Shown in pieces: positions 1 to 11,800 of a stretch of DNA of 64,000 bases. The notes below the pieces were generated by a model. The model saw only the letters and a program-made list of their open reading frames with translations, had not been told where the DNA came from and made no database searches. Origin of the DNA: Hymenochaete sp. R1 (lineage: Eukaryota > Basidiomycota > Agaricomycetes > Hymenochaetales > Hymenochaetaceae); assembly GCA_019400425.1 (NCBI GenBank), contig JAFREE010000036.1, forward strand, positions 1 through 64,000, given 5' to 3'. The stretch's first letter is position 1. Every line of letters starts with the position of its first letter. The translations under genes and the position numbers were made by a program.

Positions 1-279
1 GAGAGGAAAAAGGAAAACTTGAAATTGAAGAAGACGGCTCGAAAATATATCACCTCTGATGGTTCCTTCGATATCAATGCCTATCCGGAGGCTGCACATC
101 CATTTTTCCCTTTGTATGTTCAAAAGCAGCAGAGGATGAAAGCACTTGTCATAATTCTGAAGGACCGTGGCGTCCTTCCTCTCTGGATTGGAATTCCATT
201 TACACATATCCATGTCGAGAAAGCGGATGCCGCCAAGGAGGATGAAGAACCCAGCAGGAAGAAACAGCGTCGAGCCTGA
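1..279 (+). CDS. C-terminal end of a plus-strand gene, unknown function
   Basis: The frame is open from base 1 to the TGA at 277-279, giving the last 92 residues of a protein that starts outside the window. No start codon of its own is needed. The visible part is Lys-rich at first, then has a hydrophobic stretch (ALVIILKDRGVLPLWIGIPF) and an acidic-to-basic tail ending RKKQRR, which could act as a nuclear localisation signal. I do not recognise the family. The hydrophobic stretch is interrupted by charged residues, so a membrane anchor is not convincing. Coding status is inferred from the uninterrupted frame and the ordered composition. It could be a final exon preceded by an intron lying outside the window. 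Confidence 0.5.
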   Translation, partial: ERKKENLKLKKTARKYITSDGSFDINAYPEAAHPFFPLYVQKQQRMKALVIILKDRGVLPLWIGIPFTHIHVEKADAAKEDEEPSRKKQRRA

Positions 280-1252
280 TGATGTCCGAGTCCTCAACAC
301 AATCGATGAAGCATGAGAAGCGCGGCTTACCCCGGACTCTATGCGAAGACCCTCTTCCTCCCACATCCGAGTCTCTCATTTGCTCCTCGACGGCATTTCC
401 AATTCGTTTTCCACAAGCAGCTTCGAGTTTGGATTTACCTATCCAATCTTAGGTCACTGGCAATCACGTCCTATTCAAAGGAACCAGCAACGGAGAAGGT
501 CGAGCGTCGTAGTAGATCATGATGATCTTGCTCGGTACCGTGATGCGTATTTGTGGCTCTCCATTACCTCGAAGCCGTGATGCAATCTGGCATTGGTTCC
601 TGCCTCCCCATGTATTTCCATTTATTCTTTTTACGTTCCCAGTCCTTCACTTCATATTCTCCATTGACCCGAAATCCTTTTTTTTTTTCAATTACGTCCT
701 TCCCTCAATTCACTTCGAAATCTTGTTGTTTGATTGTATAACGACACTTTGTTCTTGCATACGATTGATAGTACACCTGGCTCGTTCGGAGTTTCCTCTC
801 TTTTTCAATGCAAATCGAATGTTTGCCACAACCCTTTATAGATATTCAGTTCTTATTCGTTTCCGAAATTAACATCTAATTGAGTATTGTTAAAATATGT
901 TGATAGGCAAGCTTAAGATATGGACGTACGTGTTGAGGCTCGAAATGCAAAGATAACTCAAGCTGTTCACGGCCTCCAAGCTCAAATAGTCGCAGCTTTT
1001 CGACAGCGTAAACCTTATTGCAAATATGTGGGCTACGACTCGGATATAAAGCGATTGTGCGTTCGCTCCTGACACACGGAAGTCATCAACTGAAGGCAAT
1101 CACTCCTGAAAATATATACTAAATACGATTGGGAAGCTCGACAGTGAAAAAAGGCATATTTCAAGATGAATAAGAAGCTGGAAAGTCAATCATTTCGAAT
1201 ATCACCTACCCAAATGTATACGAGTGAAGTCTAAGCCATGTAATTGTCAAGA
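280..1252. other. intergenic, convergent 3' regions
   Basis: About 970 bases between the end of the first gene and the 3' end of the minus-strand SGNH-like gene. It holds only short overlapping open frames on both strands with unordered composition. A T-rich tract lies near 680-690. I see no gene or RNA here. Confidence 0.5.
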
Positions 1253-3474
1253 TTACCAATAATCTTCATCATGGAGATATGACCGGTGGCCCAAGTGGCG
1301 AGTCATCAGCTCAAAAATTGCCTTCGAACGTTTCGTGAACTCAATGCTTTCAGTCAGAAGAATAAGTAGTAACCTCACCTCATATGCTTCTGCAGTAAGC
1401 CTATTAGTCGCTTCCTCAATATATTTCGCGTTACCCTCCTTCGCGGATCCTTTCAGCTGATCATAAGCATTTATGATGAAGGTGGCTCTTTTCATATCTT
1501 TTAGCTCTGCCAATGCAAGTACTTTCGTCAAAGTGTCCGAGGCGATGAAGGCATATTCCCTTGCATTACGATGGGCCTCGGTCTTAGGCTGATTCACGCG
1601 CCGGAACATGGGTGGAGGCGTGATTAAAACGATCTTGGTATTCATCCACTTCGGAAGTGTATTCAAAAGGCGAATGAAGCTCTCTAGGTAAACGGTGTAT
1701 TCCTCTTTATTGGTACTTTGACTTGTATTTGTCGAAGCGTCATCCAGGCCAAACCAAATAATGACTGCGTAAATCCTTTGAGGCCTCGGAGCATTTAAAT
1801 GCATCTGAATAAACTGTAACCAAAGCGGTGTCATTCACTGAGCGTATTCTTGGTATGGAAGAAAAAAATAGGGACATACAGGCTGGATGATGCGATCCAA
1901 GCATTTGACGTTGTATCCAATTCTACCGCAAGAAATAATGTCACGCATCTGGTAGTGCTCTAAACACGCTCGTGAGTTCTAAGCCTTTGAGCCATTAGCA
2001 CATAAAATCCAACCTGCAAGACGCTGGATCAAACCTCCAGGTTGGCTCCCCCACTCCACATTTTGGTCACCAAACAACATGATCGCTCCCCTATCTAACC
2101 ACCTCGCATCTGCACTCAACATGAAAGCGGGGTCAGAAGACCACCCACGGGTATTTTCAAATTCCCTGATTCGCTGTTCCTCACAGTCTCTTGAGATTTC
2201 TTGGTCGTAGGAAATAAGGTCCTTAGCACTACATGTATTTTTTCTTCTTTAGCTTTAAATGGTAGCTTACGGCTCATGAACCGCACCTTGGGATAGGGTA
2301 CTTCATATTGGTCTTAGCCCGATTCTCAACCAGCTCGAAGGTCGGGCATTTTTCCATTTGCTTTAGGAGTCCTTTGAATATTACCTGCGAATTTAGTGTC
2401 AGATGGTATAGAGGCACCGTTCCTACAAAAGTTCCTACCTGCAGTGCCTGCTTCGTATATTTATGAGATAAAACGACAGGTTTAGATATCCTTTCGTTCC
2501 GCAATAGCGTCCTGCTATCGACATGATACTGGGGGAGTGATCCATACATTTCCTCCCAGATCGCATGCATCTCCGAAACAGGGCGTATTTTCGAGACTGG
2601 AATTGCTGGCGAGATCGGTACCTCGACGACACCCTTCGTCAATGCATGATGCTTGAGGATGTTCGCGTATTCTTTATACCATGTACGAAAGTCGCTATCT
2701 GATGGCTTCTCGCTGTTTACCTTCTCGAAAGAGTCGTGCGGGAGATAGCTGATGATAAGGCTGACCCGTTGGCCATTGAGTTGGTCATAAAGCAAATCAA
2801 GGTACTGTGGCAGGAAGGCCAATTAGATAACCTTCACGAAAAGGAGGGTATCAGTTAGCACCACGTACCTCTTTCAATCCTCTGACTAGAATTTCTAAAG
2901 GTTTGTCGTGTCTCCTGGCGATGATACGGACGCGACTACCGAAGAACGCTGCAATCAATCATGTCAGCACATCATTAGTTGCAATATAAAACTATGTTCT
3001 GTTCGCACCTTGGAGTTGCTGGCCGATTCCATCCCGCTGAAAACCAAGCGCCGAATGATCGCCACTAAGTATTAGAATTACTTTATGCGCCTTGACCGCA
3101 ATATCTGGAGGTGTCTCGTTGCGAGTTTGCCAGCCTATCATGCTCCTAACCTTGTCCCTTTTATACCCTTTCTCTTCGGGTTCGAAGTTTCCGACGAGTC
3201 TATCCTTCTTTGTTGGGCTGGTGCCAACACCTGCATCAGTCTGACTACCAGGTGAATCCATTTCCTTCCCTTCTCCATTTTTACCTGAGGTGATACCTAT
3301 GAGACTGTTGAATATACTTTTCTTCTTACGTCTTGAGTTGTCGTCGCCTACATTGGTGCCTATATGGTGAGAAGACATATATGACGAGATCTCTGAGAAA
3401 AAGTGGCGATAGAGAACGAAGTGCTGCAAAGGTTTCCAGAGAGAAGAAAGAATATCGCCCCAAGTAGATACCAT
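1253..3474 (-). CDS. double SGNH/GDSL-esterase-like protein with both catalytic Ser replaced
   Basis: Model join(complement): 3474-3009, 2948-2869, 2804-2287, 2228-2014, 1959-1880, 1813-1253; 639 aa, in frame across all five introns. Two domains resemble isoamyl-acetate-hydrolysing esterases of the SGNH family. Domain 1 begins with KVILILSGDHSALG near residue 135. Domain 2 begins with IMLFGDQNVEWGSQ (codons at 2071-2063), followed by RDIISCGRIGYN (family: RGFSGYN), VIIWFGLDDAS (family: FFGANDA) and IVLITPPP. In an active enzyme block I is GDS, with Ser as nucleophile. Here it is GDH in domain 1 and GDQ in domain 2. The block III Asn is Asp, and no DxxH block V is visible. The first ~120 residues are polar and Lys-rich. 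Fold assignment is by motif order; loss of activity is inference. The start is the first ATG of the open exon, but apparently coding sequence continues upstream behind a stop, so this may be a decayed gene. Confidence 0.6.
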
Positions 3475-3768
3475 GAGCAAAATAGATTCGGGCTACACCA
3501 TTCTTGAGAAGACGCTTTGCAAAGCCGTAGGTAGCAAGAAGGGAGCCGCTATTAATATTTGACTTGTGGCGTAAAATACTTACGAAGCATAATGCCTTTT
3601 GTCAAATCCAAAGCCTGACAGCTTGCTTTAAGATTGGTGCGGATAGTGTCCACCCAGTTTCGATGCCTAGCCAACGTATACTTTCTAGATTAAATCTCAA
3701 AACATTAGCCAAATGTCACAAAATCAAGTTCACACTTACCTGTATGTGAAAAGTATTATAAGATATAA
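3475..3768 (-). pseudogene. probable upstream exons of the SGNH-like gene, broken by an in-frame TAG
   Basis: Reading the minus strand, an exon at 3684-3584 (KYTLARHRNWVDT, then a run ending TKGIML) is bounded by an intron with GTAAGT donor (3739-3734) and CTAG acceptor, and by a second GTAAGT donor (3583-3578). The acceptor at 3550-3549 restores the same frame as the first exon of the downstream gene. That frame is open from 3548 to the donor at 3008 except for one TAG at 3495-3493 (context SRMV-stop-PES). A single C-to-T change from CAG would explain it. Either the gene is a pseudogene, or translation restarts at the ATG at 3474, or an unrecognised splice removes the stop. A second frame through 3540-3400 also reads protein-like (ARIYFAHGIYLG), so the 5' structure is uncertain. 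Confidence 0.35.
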
Positions 3769-4338
3769 CACTCAACGAGATACGTGACATACCCACGACT
3801 GTACAATATACTCCATTAATTGATACACAGTGATTACCTTTCCCTAACAATATAAACAAAACGAACGCAAAGGCAAACCATATTTACACGTATAATCATA
3901 TACAAACGGACCTTCCAGTAGCACCGAAATGATAACGACGCGAAGAAAAAAAATGCGAGTAGGTAAAAAGGGTATGTAAGACTGTAATATAATTGAACGT
4001 GCGAGTGCAATGAGTATCTGAACTGTGTGCCAATGCTGTTTCCGGTGACGCGTGCGCGCGAGAAAATAAAAATGCCCCACGTAAGTGCTGGAGAAGATTG
4101 AGGTGCCCTAAAAACGATACAAGTAAAAATGTGGAACAATGATGAATGTGTAAGAAGAGAGGTCGAGAAAGGGAAGAAAGGAAAGACGAAGAAACGTGCG
4201 TTGGGTGTTCCGTGTGAAATACACAGATCCACCCATATCCGTGCTCCCGGAACCGTTCCATTGAAGTTGAAAGTTAAATGCGTGGATTCGTGATGACAAT
4301 TTTGGAACCCCGCGTGTTGTTGTTGTTGCCAATGCCGC
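3769..4338. other. intergenic, 5' of SGNH-like gene and 3' of phosphatase gene
   Basis: AT-rich at 3770-3850. Purine-rich on the plus strand at 4080-4200. Several overlapping open frames on the minus strand are Phe/Ser/Thr-rich translations of pyrimidine-rich sequence and do not look coding. No feature is recognised. Confidence 0.4.
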
Positions 4339-7300
4339 TCAAGCCTGTTGGATTTGATCGTACAGCTCATCAATCTTCCCTTCCCTTCCCTTTCCATCCC
4401 CCAGCGACGCCATCCCCTTCAAATCCAAGTACTCAACAAAATCGACCAAAAAGCGCACTTGTTCATACGTCTCGATCGCTTTCAGGCTCCGCCTTTGTCT
4501 AAGCACCGCGATCGTGTTCTCAACGAGTTGGATCGTCGCACGACACACGCGCGGAACAGGTTTCCCCGCCGACGTCGATGTTGCAAGTGGAGTTGGCACC
4601 GATATGTTCGAGAAAACTGTCGCTGAAGCCGTAAACGACTTGATCGGTGGCGGTGATGCGGATTGATCCTGAATCGTTGCCACTGAGCCATGAAGTATCT
4701 GGCCAAGCTGCCTTGAAGCCTGACTTGCCCCAGGGTAAAAATGCGACCGACACCCCTTCCCGCACGCCCGCTCACAAACCTGTCGGTCCTTCCATCCACA
4801 CAGGCCCAGTTTCAAAAGCCAGCAACACGCGATAAGACCTGCTCGACCGACGCCGCCTCGACAGTGAGCTAGGACGGGGATCCCGCGGAGGGTATAGTCG
4901 TCGATGATGCGTTGGAGGTGGGCGTCGAGGTATGCATGGGAGAGCGGAGCGAGGCCTTCGGGGATAGGTAAACTAAACGGCAGACGGAATTCGATGTAAG
5001 CATGAGTAGCCAGTATGGTAAATTAGGAGGAATACGGACCGGAAAACGTCTAACCCTAAGTCATTCGCGACGCGTGAGTACTCAACCCACGGGGCACCCA
5101 AGAACTCGAGTTCCGTATCATCGAGGCAACTAACACGGAATGCATTAACTAAAAGTATGAATCAATGCCTAAATCGCACGACACGTACCAAATGATACAT
5201 TTAACCCCAAGATCCTTCACGCGTGCCAAATCCGCCCTCACGTCTCTGCAGATAGTCCCGCGTCCCTTCACAGGACCCTGAAGTCGCACTTTCTTCCCCG
5301 GGCACGAGCTCAAGAAGAAGAGGCCCAATCTCATTGGCGTCTTATCTTTCTTCGTCAACGACCCCACACCAGCAGGATCACCCCCAACAGACGGAGCCGG
5401 AAAGTACATGATAGAGCTCGAAGCGTTCGAAGTGTTCGTCGTTTGATCCCCTTTTCTTCGATTCCCACTATCCATTTGCGATCCCGAGGCCTGCATATCG
5501 GTACAACCTTGGGCTCCGAAGGAGGAGGAAGAAACGAAGAGATCAGAAGTACCGAGGTCTGATTTTGGTACGCCTGGATGCGATTTAGCGCGAGGAAAGC
5601 CTTGACGGAGTTCTTTAGTTGCTATGGATCTGCGATAGCCATGTCCTGAGTTTATTGCTCTTTGCTTCTGCAGAGAAGGAGGTGCAGAAGATGCTCTATT
5701 CCGGCGCGGACTGCGAATGACGCCTTTGTGCGGGCTCATTGGTGGGCTCAACGGTGACTGAGGAATCGGAGGTGGTGGCGGAAATTGAAGCTGTTGGCCA
5801 TTAGGGTTGAGGAATGAAATTTCTGTGTTTAGTGCGCTTTGGAGGAGCTCATTACTGTTGGGTTGACTCCACATGACCGGAAGTTTTGACCATGATGAAG
5901 TTTGAGACATCACTGTCCCAACGGTTTGAGATGCAGCAAGGGGTTGCAGATTTACAGTGTTCACGAGTTTGTGCAGCGTCCAGTTATCGGGGATGTCGAA
6001 AAGACATGGGTAGCGCGAGGTACTCGCATTGCCATCCAAGATTGAGTTGAGTAAAGGCCATGATGACATAGGGATTACGGAAGAGATACTACAATCCGAA
6101 TGTCAACATATTCCCTAGGAAAGTGTAAGAATAGGAAACGTACTTTATAGGATGCGACTTTGAGGTCTTCGTCCCCGCCAATGGTATCGCAGGCATTTCA
6201 GATGAGATAGCCGCCGAAATTTCATTCTGGACATCATCCGTTGGAGTCACTGTCACCTCAGAACATGTTCTCTCGATTCTCGTCGTCACTGCTATAGCAG
6301 TAGAAGTATCTCTATTTTCACTCATCCACCACGCTTGCTGTTGGACGAGTCGTTCTTGGGCATCTCGGAGTGCTTCGATGTGAGCGGGATTTTGAATTGA
6401 GAGAGGGACGTATGTGAGGATGCCGTTGGGGTTGAGTTCTGTTAGATAGCTAGTGAGTTGGGTATGAGCATTAAGCTAAGAAAACGCGTACGTTTGCTCG
6501 TAGCCTTATTTTTGTTGTAATCACTTGTGTGGTGTTGAGAAGCAAGGCGGGCGAGCTGTAAAGTAAGAGGTATCAGCATCGAGCTTTCAAGTCAGTGCCA
6601 GGGCCCGCCGTCGAGCGAACGTAGAGCATTTAAAAGAGACGCCAGTCTCACGGAACTGATCGTTCGTTCAAAGAAATTCTCCCAGCCACACGTATACACG
6701 CTCTCCCTCGCCCCACAGAAAAGAAGCTGAAAGCGAAAGAGGAAAAAACTCACTTGAGTGGCAAATATCCTCTCGTTCGGATCCACCTCCACCGGTCCTC
6801 CTTTCTCAGGAAGCGGCGACCCATTGTGTCCAGCCAATCCCATATCTTCTGGTGCCACTAACCGTTCCCCGCCGTTCTGTATCGGTTTCGCAGTAAAGGA
6901 AGTTGATGACGCTGAAGAATAAGAATAACAAGAATTCGATAATGATGTCGCGCCCGCTGGGTGTTGTTGCCATGGGTGGACGTGTCCGTGCCCTTGCTGA
7001 GGATAAGGTTGTGGCTGCCGAAAAGCTGGACCGTTCTGCATCGCCCTTCCACCATCTGTTCGCTCCATATCCATCTCCAGACCAAGATCGAGGCCGTTTC
7101 TCGAAGCATACGCAAAACCAGAACCAAAAACATCACGCATCTCCACATCCGTGTCTATTCTCGACTTGGGGCGTTCATTCGAGTTCGCCAAATACGTTGT
7201 CGACTTCCTCATCTGCGCCTGCGCGTTTGCATTCGCAAATACAGGCCCAGACCCCGAGCTCAGTGCACTGGCACTAGCCACCGCAGGCGAGCGAGTCTGT

Positions 7301-7479
7301 GGACGTGGAGACAACGCACCCGGAACCGTCCCAGTCGAAACGTAGACAGTCTCCACGCTCATCCTTACATCCGGCGGTGCTACCGCTGAGGCAGACTTTG
7401 GCACATGCAACGTGACGACAGACCCAGGGGATGCCTTCGATGTGGATACGGGTGCGGCTGGTGTGGAAGCTACGAGCAT
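4339..7479 (-). CDS. dual-specificity / CDKN3-like protein phosphatase with long disordered N-terminus
   Basis: Model join(complement): 7479-6754, 6555-6492, 6438-6144, 6088-5189, 5129-5040, 4972-4339; 902 aa, in frame through five introns. The phosphatase lies in the last ~300 residues. It has RLGLFFLSSCPGKK, then RADLARVKDLGVKCIICCLD (substrate-domain like CDKN3), then the Cys-phosphatase loop VLAHCRGGVGRAG, which matches HCx5R, so the catalytic Cys and Arg are present. A Ser/Thr/Pro-rich insert follows the loop before a final helical part (EQVRFLVDFVEYLDLKG). The first ~600 residues are low complexity: poly-Pro (QFPPPPPIPQSP), a basic SPHKGVIRSPRRNR patch and Gln/His-rich runs. Members dephosphorylate phospho-Ser/Thr/Tyr, in CDKN3 the cyclin-dependent kinase. 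The substrate here is unknown. The long N-terminus is much larger than CDKN3 itself and could be a regulatory tail. Confidence 0.8.
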
Positions 7480-8883
7480 CGCGGGTTTCGCGTCCAGCTT
7501 TTTGCAATGCTCTCGTGATTAAGTTTGACTTAAAGTGTGGAATGATGTCTCTCGGTGTGCCGCGATAGTCTTCAGCTCTGGGTCGAAAAAATCTTTAATG
7601 CGTCCAGAACTGTTTCCTCCGTTGTCAGTGATTGAGACACGGCAAGAAGACGCTCGCGAAGAAAAGAGAGAAGACAAGATCGGAGGAGGAAGAGGTATGT
7701 ATCGTGACCAGGTCCTCGGATATGGATGGACATGGACTCGAGTCGGCTAAGACGCGCTCACGAGTTGTGTCGATCCCTTGTGCTCCCGAATACCGACAGT
7801 CGTCCTAACAACGCCAACCAGCCGCGGCGCGCTTCTCAGCGCCATCAGTCTCTCGCATCGACTTCCATCTTCCACTTCCTTTCCTCATGGCTCTTATTGC
7901 TCTCCCCGCGTTGTACACTTTTCCGCGAAGCAAGAGAGGCGATGCGCCACGTATGCATAACCGAAGCACGACTCCAAATAATCTAATCGCGCGCACGAGC
8001 CTTTGGAAGGCAGAGATCAACTTGAAATCGTTTGAACCTTTATATGCAGCGAGTAGGAAACACGGTAATAAAAAAACAGAGGTGTAAAAGTACTGTTGTA
8101 GCTTAATAAAAACGGGAATTGGATTGGAAAAGTATGTTGATTAAGAAACAAGGAATGTAATGGAAAGAGGAGATTGGGTGCGGGTACGACGAACAGCGAT
8201 TGCGGTAGGTAGAGGGGCGCTGACTGGCGAAAATGTGTTGGGCTGTGGAAAAGGGACAGCAAATGTGGTTATATAAGGAGAGAACATGACAAGATGCATG
8301 CATCGAAAGATCAGAAAGAGCTTGTTGCCCATACCAATACTGAAAATAGAATACGTCTGTACACTAGTACTGGTGTTACGCATTGTGCATCTCAACGAAA
8401 GGGAACGAAAAGAAGGTCCTACCCGAAGAAAGAAAATATGAGCAAAGAAAGAAAACGGGTGAATACGAAAAAAAGGTGACGGAAGGAGAAAAAAAAAGAG
8501 GGGGGGGGGGCGAGGCGAGGCGATTGGTGTAGTGAAAGTCGGGTGGAAGAAGGGTAGAGAGGGGTTTGTCGTCGAGCGCATACATGTATCGCAAGACGAA
8601 GTGAAGAGTGTGCGCCAGCATCAATGCTAGAGAATTCAAAGTGAAGGTTCTAATGTCCAGGTATATCGTTTCAAATGTAACGGTCACGAAGAAAAGAGAC
8701 AAAGGGGCGAAAGAAAAAGAGATCCAGGCATAAGGATGAAAATTCCAGGTACGAATGCGGGGTGATGAAAAAGTGAAGAAGCATCATTGGTGAGTCGTGT
8801 AGCGAAGGGGAGAAGAAATGAATACATGGAGTTCGAGAGCGCAGAAGGTGGACGAGCGAAAAGCTTGAGATGTTCCCGTAGTC
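7480..8883. other. intergenic between phosphatase promoter and chitin synthase 3' end
   Basis: About 1.4 kb. The part near 7480-7760 should hold the phosphatase promoter and 5' UTR. The 8300-8880 part is strongly purine-rich on the plus strand, with an 11-base G run at 8500-8510 following an A run. This is consistent with a pyrimidine-rich 3' UTR on the minus strand. Open frames here are compositional shadows. Confidence 0.4.
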
Positions 8884-11800
8884 CTATATCCTACTCTCCG
8901 GATCCAGCGGTCCCAGCGGCCCATACACTCCTCCCCCAGATCCCGTCCCCCTCCCACCACTCCTTTTCCTCGCATGCGTCTGCGCCCCACCCAACGCGCT
9001 ACTCATCCCATTCGGCGTCACAGGCGACATAACGTCCGGAACTACCATTCCCTGACCGCCTGATAACGGCGAGTACGCTTTCCCATTCGTTGGCGGCGGG
9101 GCACCCCCACTCAAACCAGAGTGCATACCACCCGGACCCGATCTTGAGCCCGAGTCAGAGAGTTGATATCGTGCTGGAACGCTCGACGTCGAGCTAAACG
9201 AACTTTGGATGAGGTTCTGTTGCGATAGGTTCCCATTCAAGTTCTGTTCGCTCCCCCACCCTTTCTCCAACATTGCCTCCATCTCCGACGCGTTCAGCGT
9301 CTCCGCACTCTGTAGTATATCGTTCCGTGGTAAAAGTACACCTGTCGGCGGGGGTGGATACGCCGGGTTATGTTCGTTGTATCCACCGATTTGGGGACCC
9401 CAGGTATCTTCCTCCGACGAGGTAACGGATACGGTGTCGGAGCCGTCGTATTGACTTGAAACTTCGGAGCGTACGCCAAGGTTACCATTTGAGTTGAACG
9501 AGCGTTCCATGCGCTCAAGCTCGCGTTTTCGTCGCTCTTCGCGCTTGATCTTTCGTAGACGAGACCTTTCCCAATCCTCCCATCTCCGCATCGGGACAGA
9601 GCTACCGTCAAATACGCCTCCACCTTCTCCATGAGCTGCGCCTTTTGCTTCACCTGCTACTTTCCTATGGTCAAAATTAGCGATCTATCTCAACAGATAT
9701 GACTATATGCGCATAGCATACTTACCTCGTCTCACCCCACGAAAAGTCATCGAAGTGCCAGAACGAATATACAGGCAGTACAAAATTCCAAATTGGAAGA
9801 GCGATCAGGTAGATCAACATCCACGCAATATATACTACTTTCCGAGTCGTGATGAGGATGAGGAGGCCGGGTAGTCCGATAACGGCGAGAAGCATGATGA
9901 GTGGAATGGCTTCTTCAAATGTGCCCGGTGGGTTCATCACCATACCGACAACCAGTGAGTACGTGAGAGCGATAGCGATGGGGAGAACTACGGTTCCTAG
10001 CAGGTCCATGAAGACAATGAACTGCATGCTGAAGCAAAACGTGCCGCAGAGGTTCTGTACGAGGACGAGCTCCATGAGGTTATGAATAGTGGAGTTGATC
10101 CACCGCCGACGCTGCGATAATAGGACCTTAAACGAGTCTGGGACAACTGTTCTGCACTTGGCTTGTGGCAGGAACATCATCTTCCGGTTTGGGAACGTCC
10201 GCAAGAGACACGTCGTTAAGAATCGATCTTCGCCGAGCAGCAAAAGATTCTTTTGGTGCAACGTTGTCACCTCGCACTGGCTGTACTCGCGAACAATTTC
10301 AGGCTTAATGATTAATGGCACCCAGTCATCACCACTTGACTTGCGAGCCTTCAATCGGAACATCGAGAAACACCCAGGAAGACAAGTAACACCACCGAAG
10401 ACCGACTCAAAGGCTTTCGCGAGATGATGCGAGATAAAGTACTCGTACACCTGAATTGCCGTCACCCACGATTGTCGTTTGTTTGCAATACGCGTTTCGC
10501 CGCAAACGCCCATGATCATCTGATCGTGGTGCATACAGTTGACCAGACACCGCAAAGATTCGGGAAATACTTTGGTATCGGCATCAACCTTCAAATGAGG
10601 AATCAGCTCGATTATCAAATACTGCAAAAAAGACAACACCCTACCATCAAGCAAACTTCGAAGAAATCGGGCGTGACACCCATCAGCACATGAATTTTCC
10701 TGAACAAGTCAAAGTCTAAGGGAGTCATCCTGTCGTTGTATGTGACATGCGAGAAGAAATTCATCAGAATTAGTTGACTGTCACGTTTTCCACGATTTCC
10801 CGGTTTCTTCTCTGTCTGAGCCTCGGACTCAGTCCCGCATTTAACGATGATGACTGTCGGTGTTCGTCTCCCAGCAACAGCTAGAGAAAATTCAACTAAG
10901 TAAAACGGCGAAAATAACAATGACGGGAAACCGTACTGTAATGACCAGCATAAACCATCGCCCTATTCTCTCTCTTCTTCCCCGATCCAACAGCTATATA
11001 ACTCATCGGCATCGGGTCCCCAAATCGCGGGTCCGCTTCCAACAAACTGACACAAATGTCCGGCGTGCTTTTCTTCTCGCCTGCGCCCGTGATCATTCCG
11101 TCTGCAACCACAAAAAGCATCTTTCGCGCATCCGAGTAGTTCGTCTGAGAGATCGAGTCGAGTGTTGTTCGAAGTGAATCTTCTCCTTCCGAATAGCACG
11201 TCACCAAACATACTGCGAACAGCTCGGCGCCTATCTGTGTCAGGGTGATTGTCGGCGAAGCTGATTCCCCTCCAACGAGCGTAGTGGATGAATTGGATGC
11301 GTTGAGGTACTTGTTAGAACCTTTGTTGCCCTTCTTGTTGTTATTGTTTACCCAAGGCGCCGTGCCTGTCCGGTTATCAACAGCGATGTTTGCGCCCTCA
11401 GGAAGGACAGCAGGACTAATAGCAGTTCGTCTAAGCTCTGAAGAGTCAGGCGAGCCAGCCAACCGTCCCGAAAGAATCCAACTGAACACACAGGCCATGA
11501 CGAATCGAACGAAGACGAGAGCAAGAATGACGAACAAGCCGGCGTAAAGCACCAATTGCGAGACGAAACAACCGGGGGTGATTTTGTCGATGTTCCCCGC
11601 GAAGTAGCGTTCCTTGAGACAAGGCACAGCTGACTTGATGTCCGACCGGGCGTAGAAAAGACGTGTGCCGTCTTTTCCACTCGAGCTCGTCTCTTTCTTT
11701 AGCAGCGTCCGTAACGCCGTGTCGACGTTGTCTCCGGTTATTGCATTCGGGTGCAATTCAACGTACGGATTCATATTGAGCACCGCGCCATCAATCACGA

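Noticed and set aside
3834..4397. Long overlapping minus-strand open frames of 187, 121 and 78 codons
   Set aside because: They are Phe/Ser/His-rich readings of pyrimidine-rich DNA in several phases at once, with no domain and no splice link to the phosphatase gene.
6903..7389. Plus-strand open frames of 124 and 142 codons
   Set aside because: Antisense shadows of the first phosphatase exon, which is in frame with the rest of that gene.
10089..11547. Several plus-strand open frames
   Set aside because: They lie antisense to chitin synthase exons that carry intact catalytic motifs.
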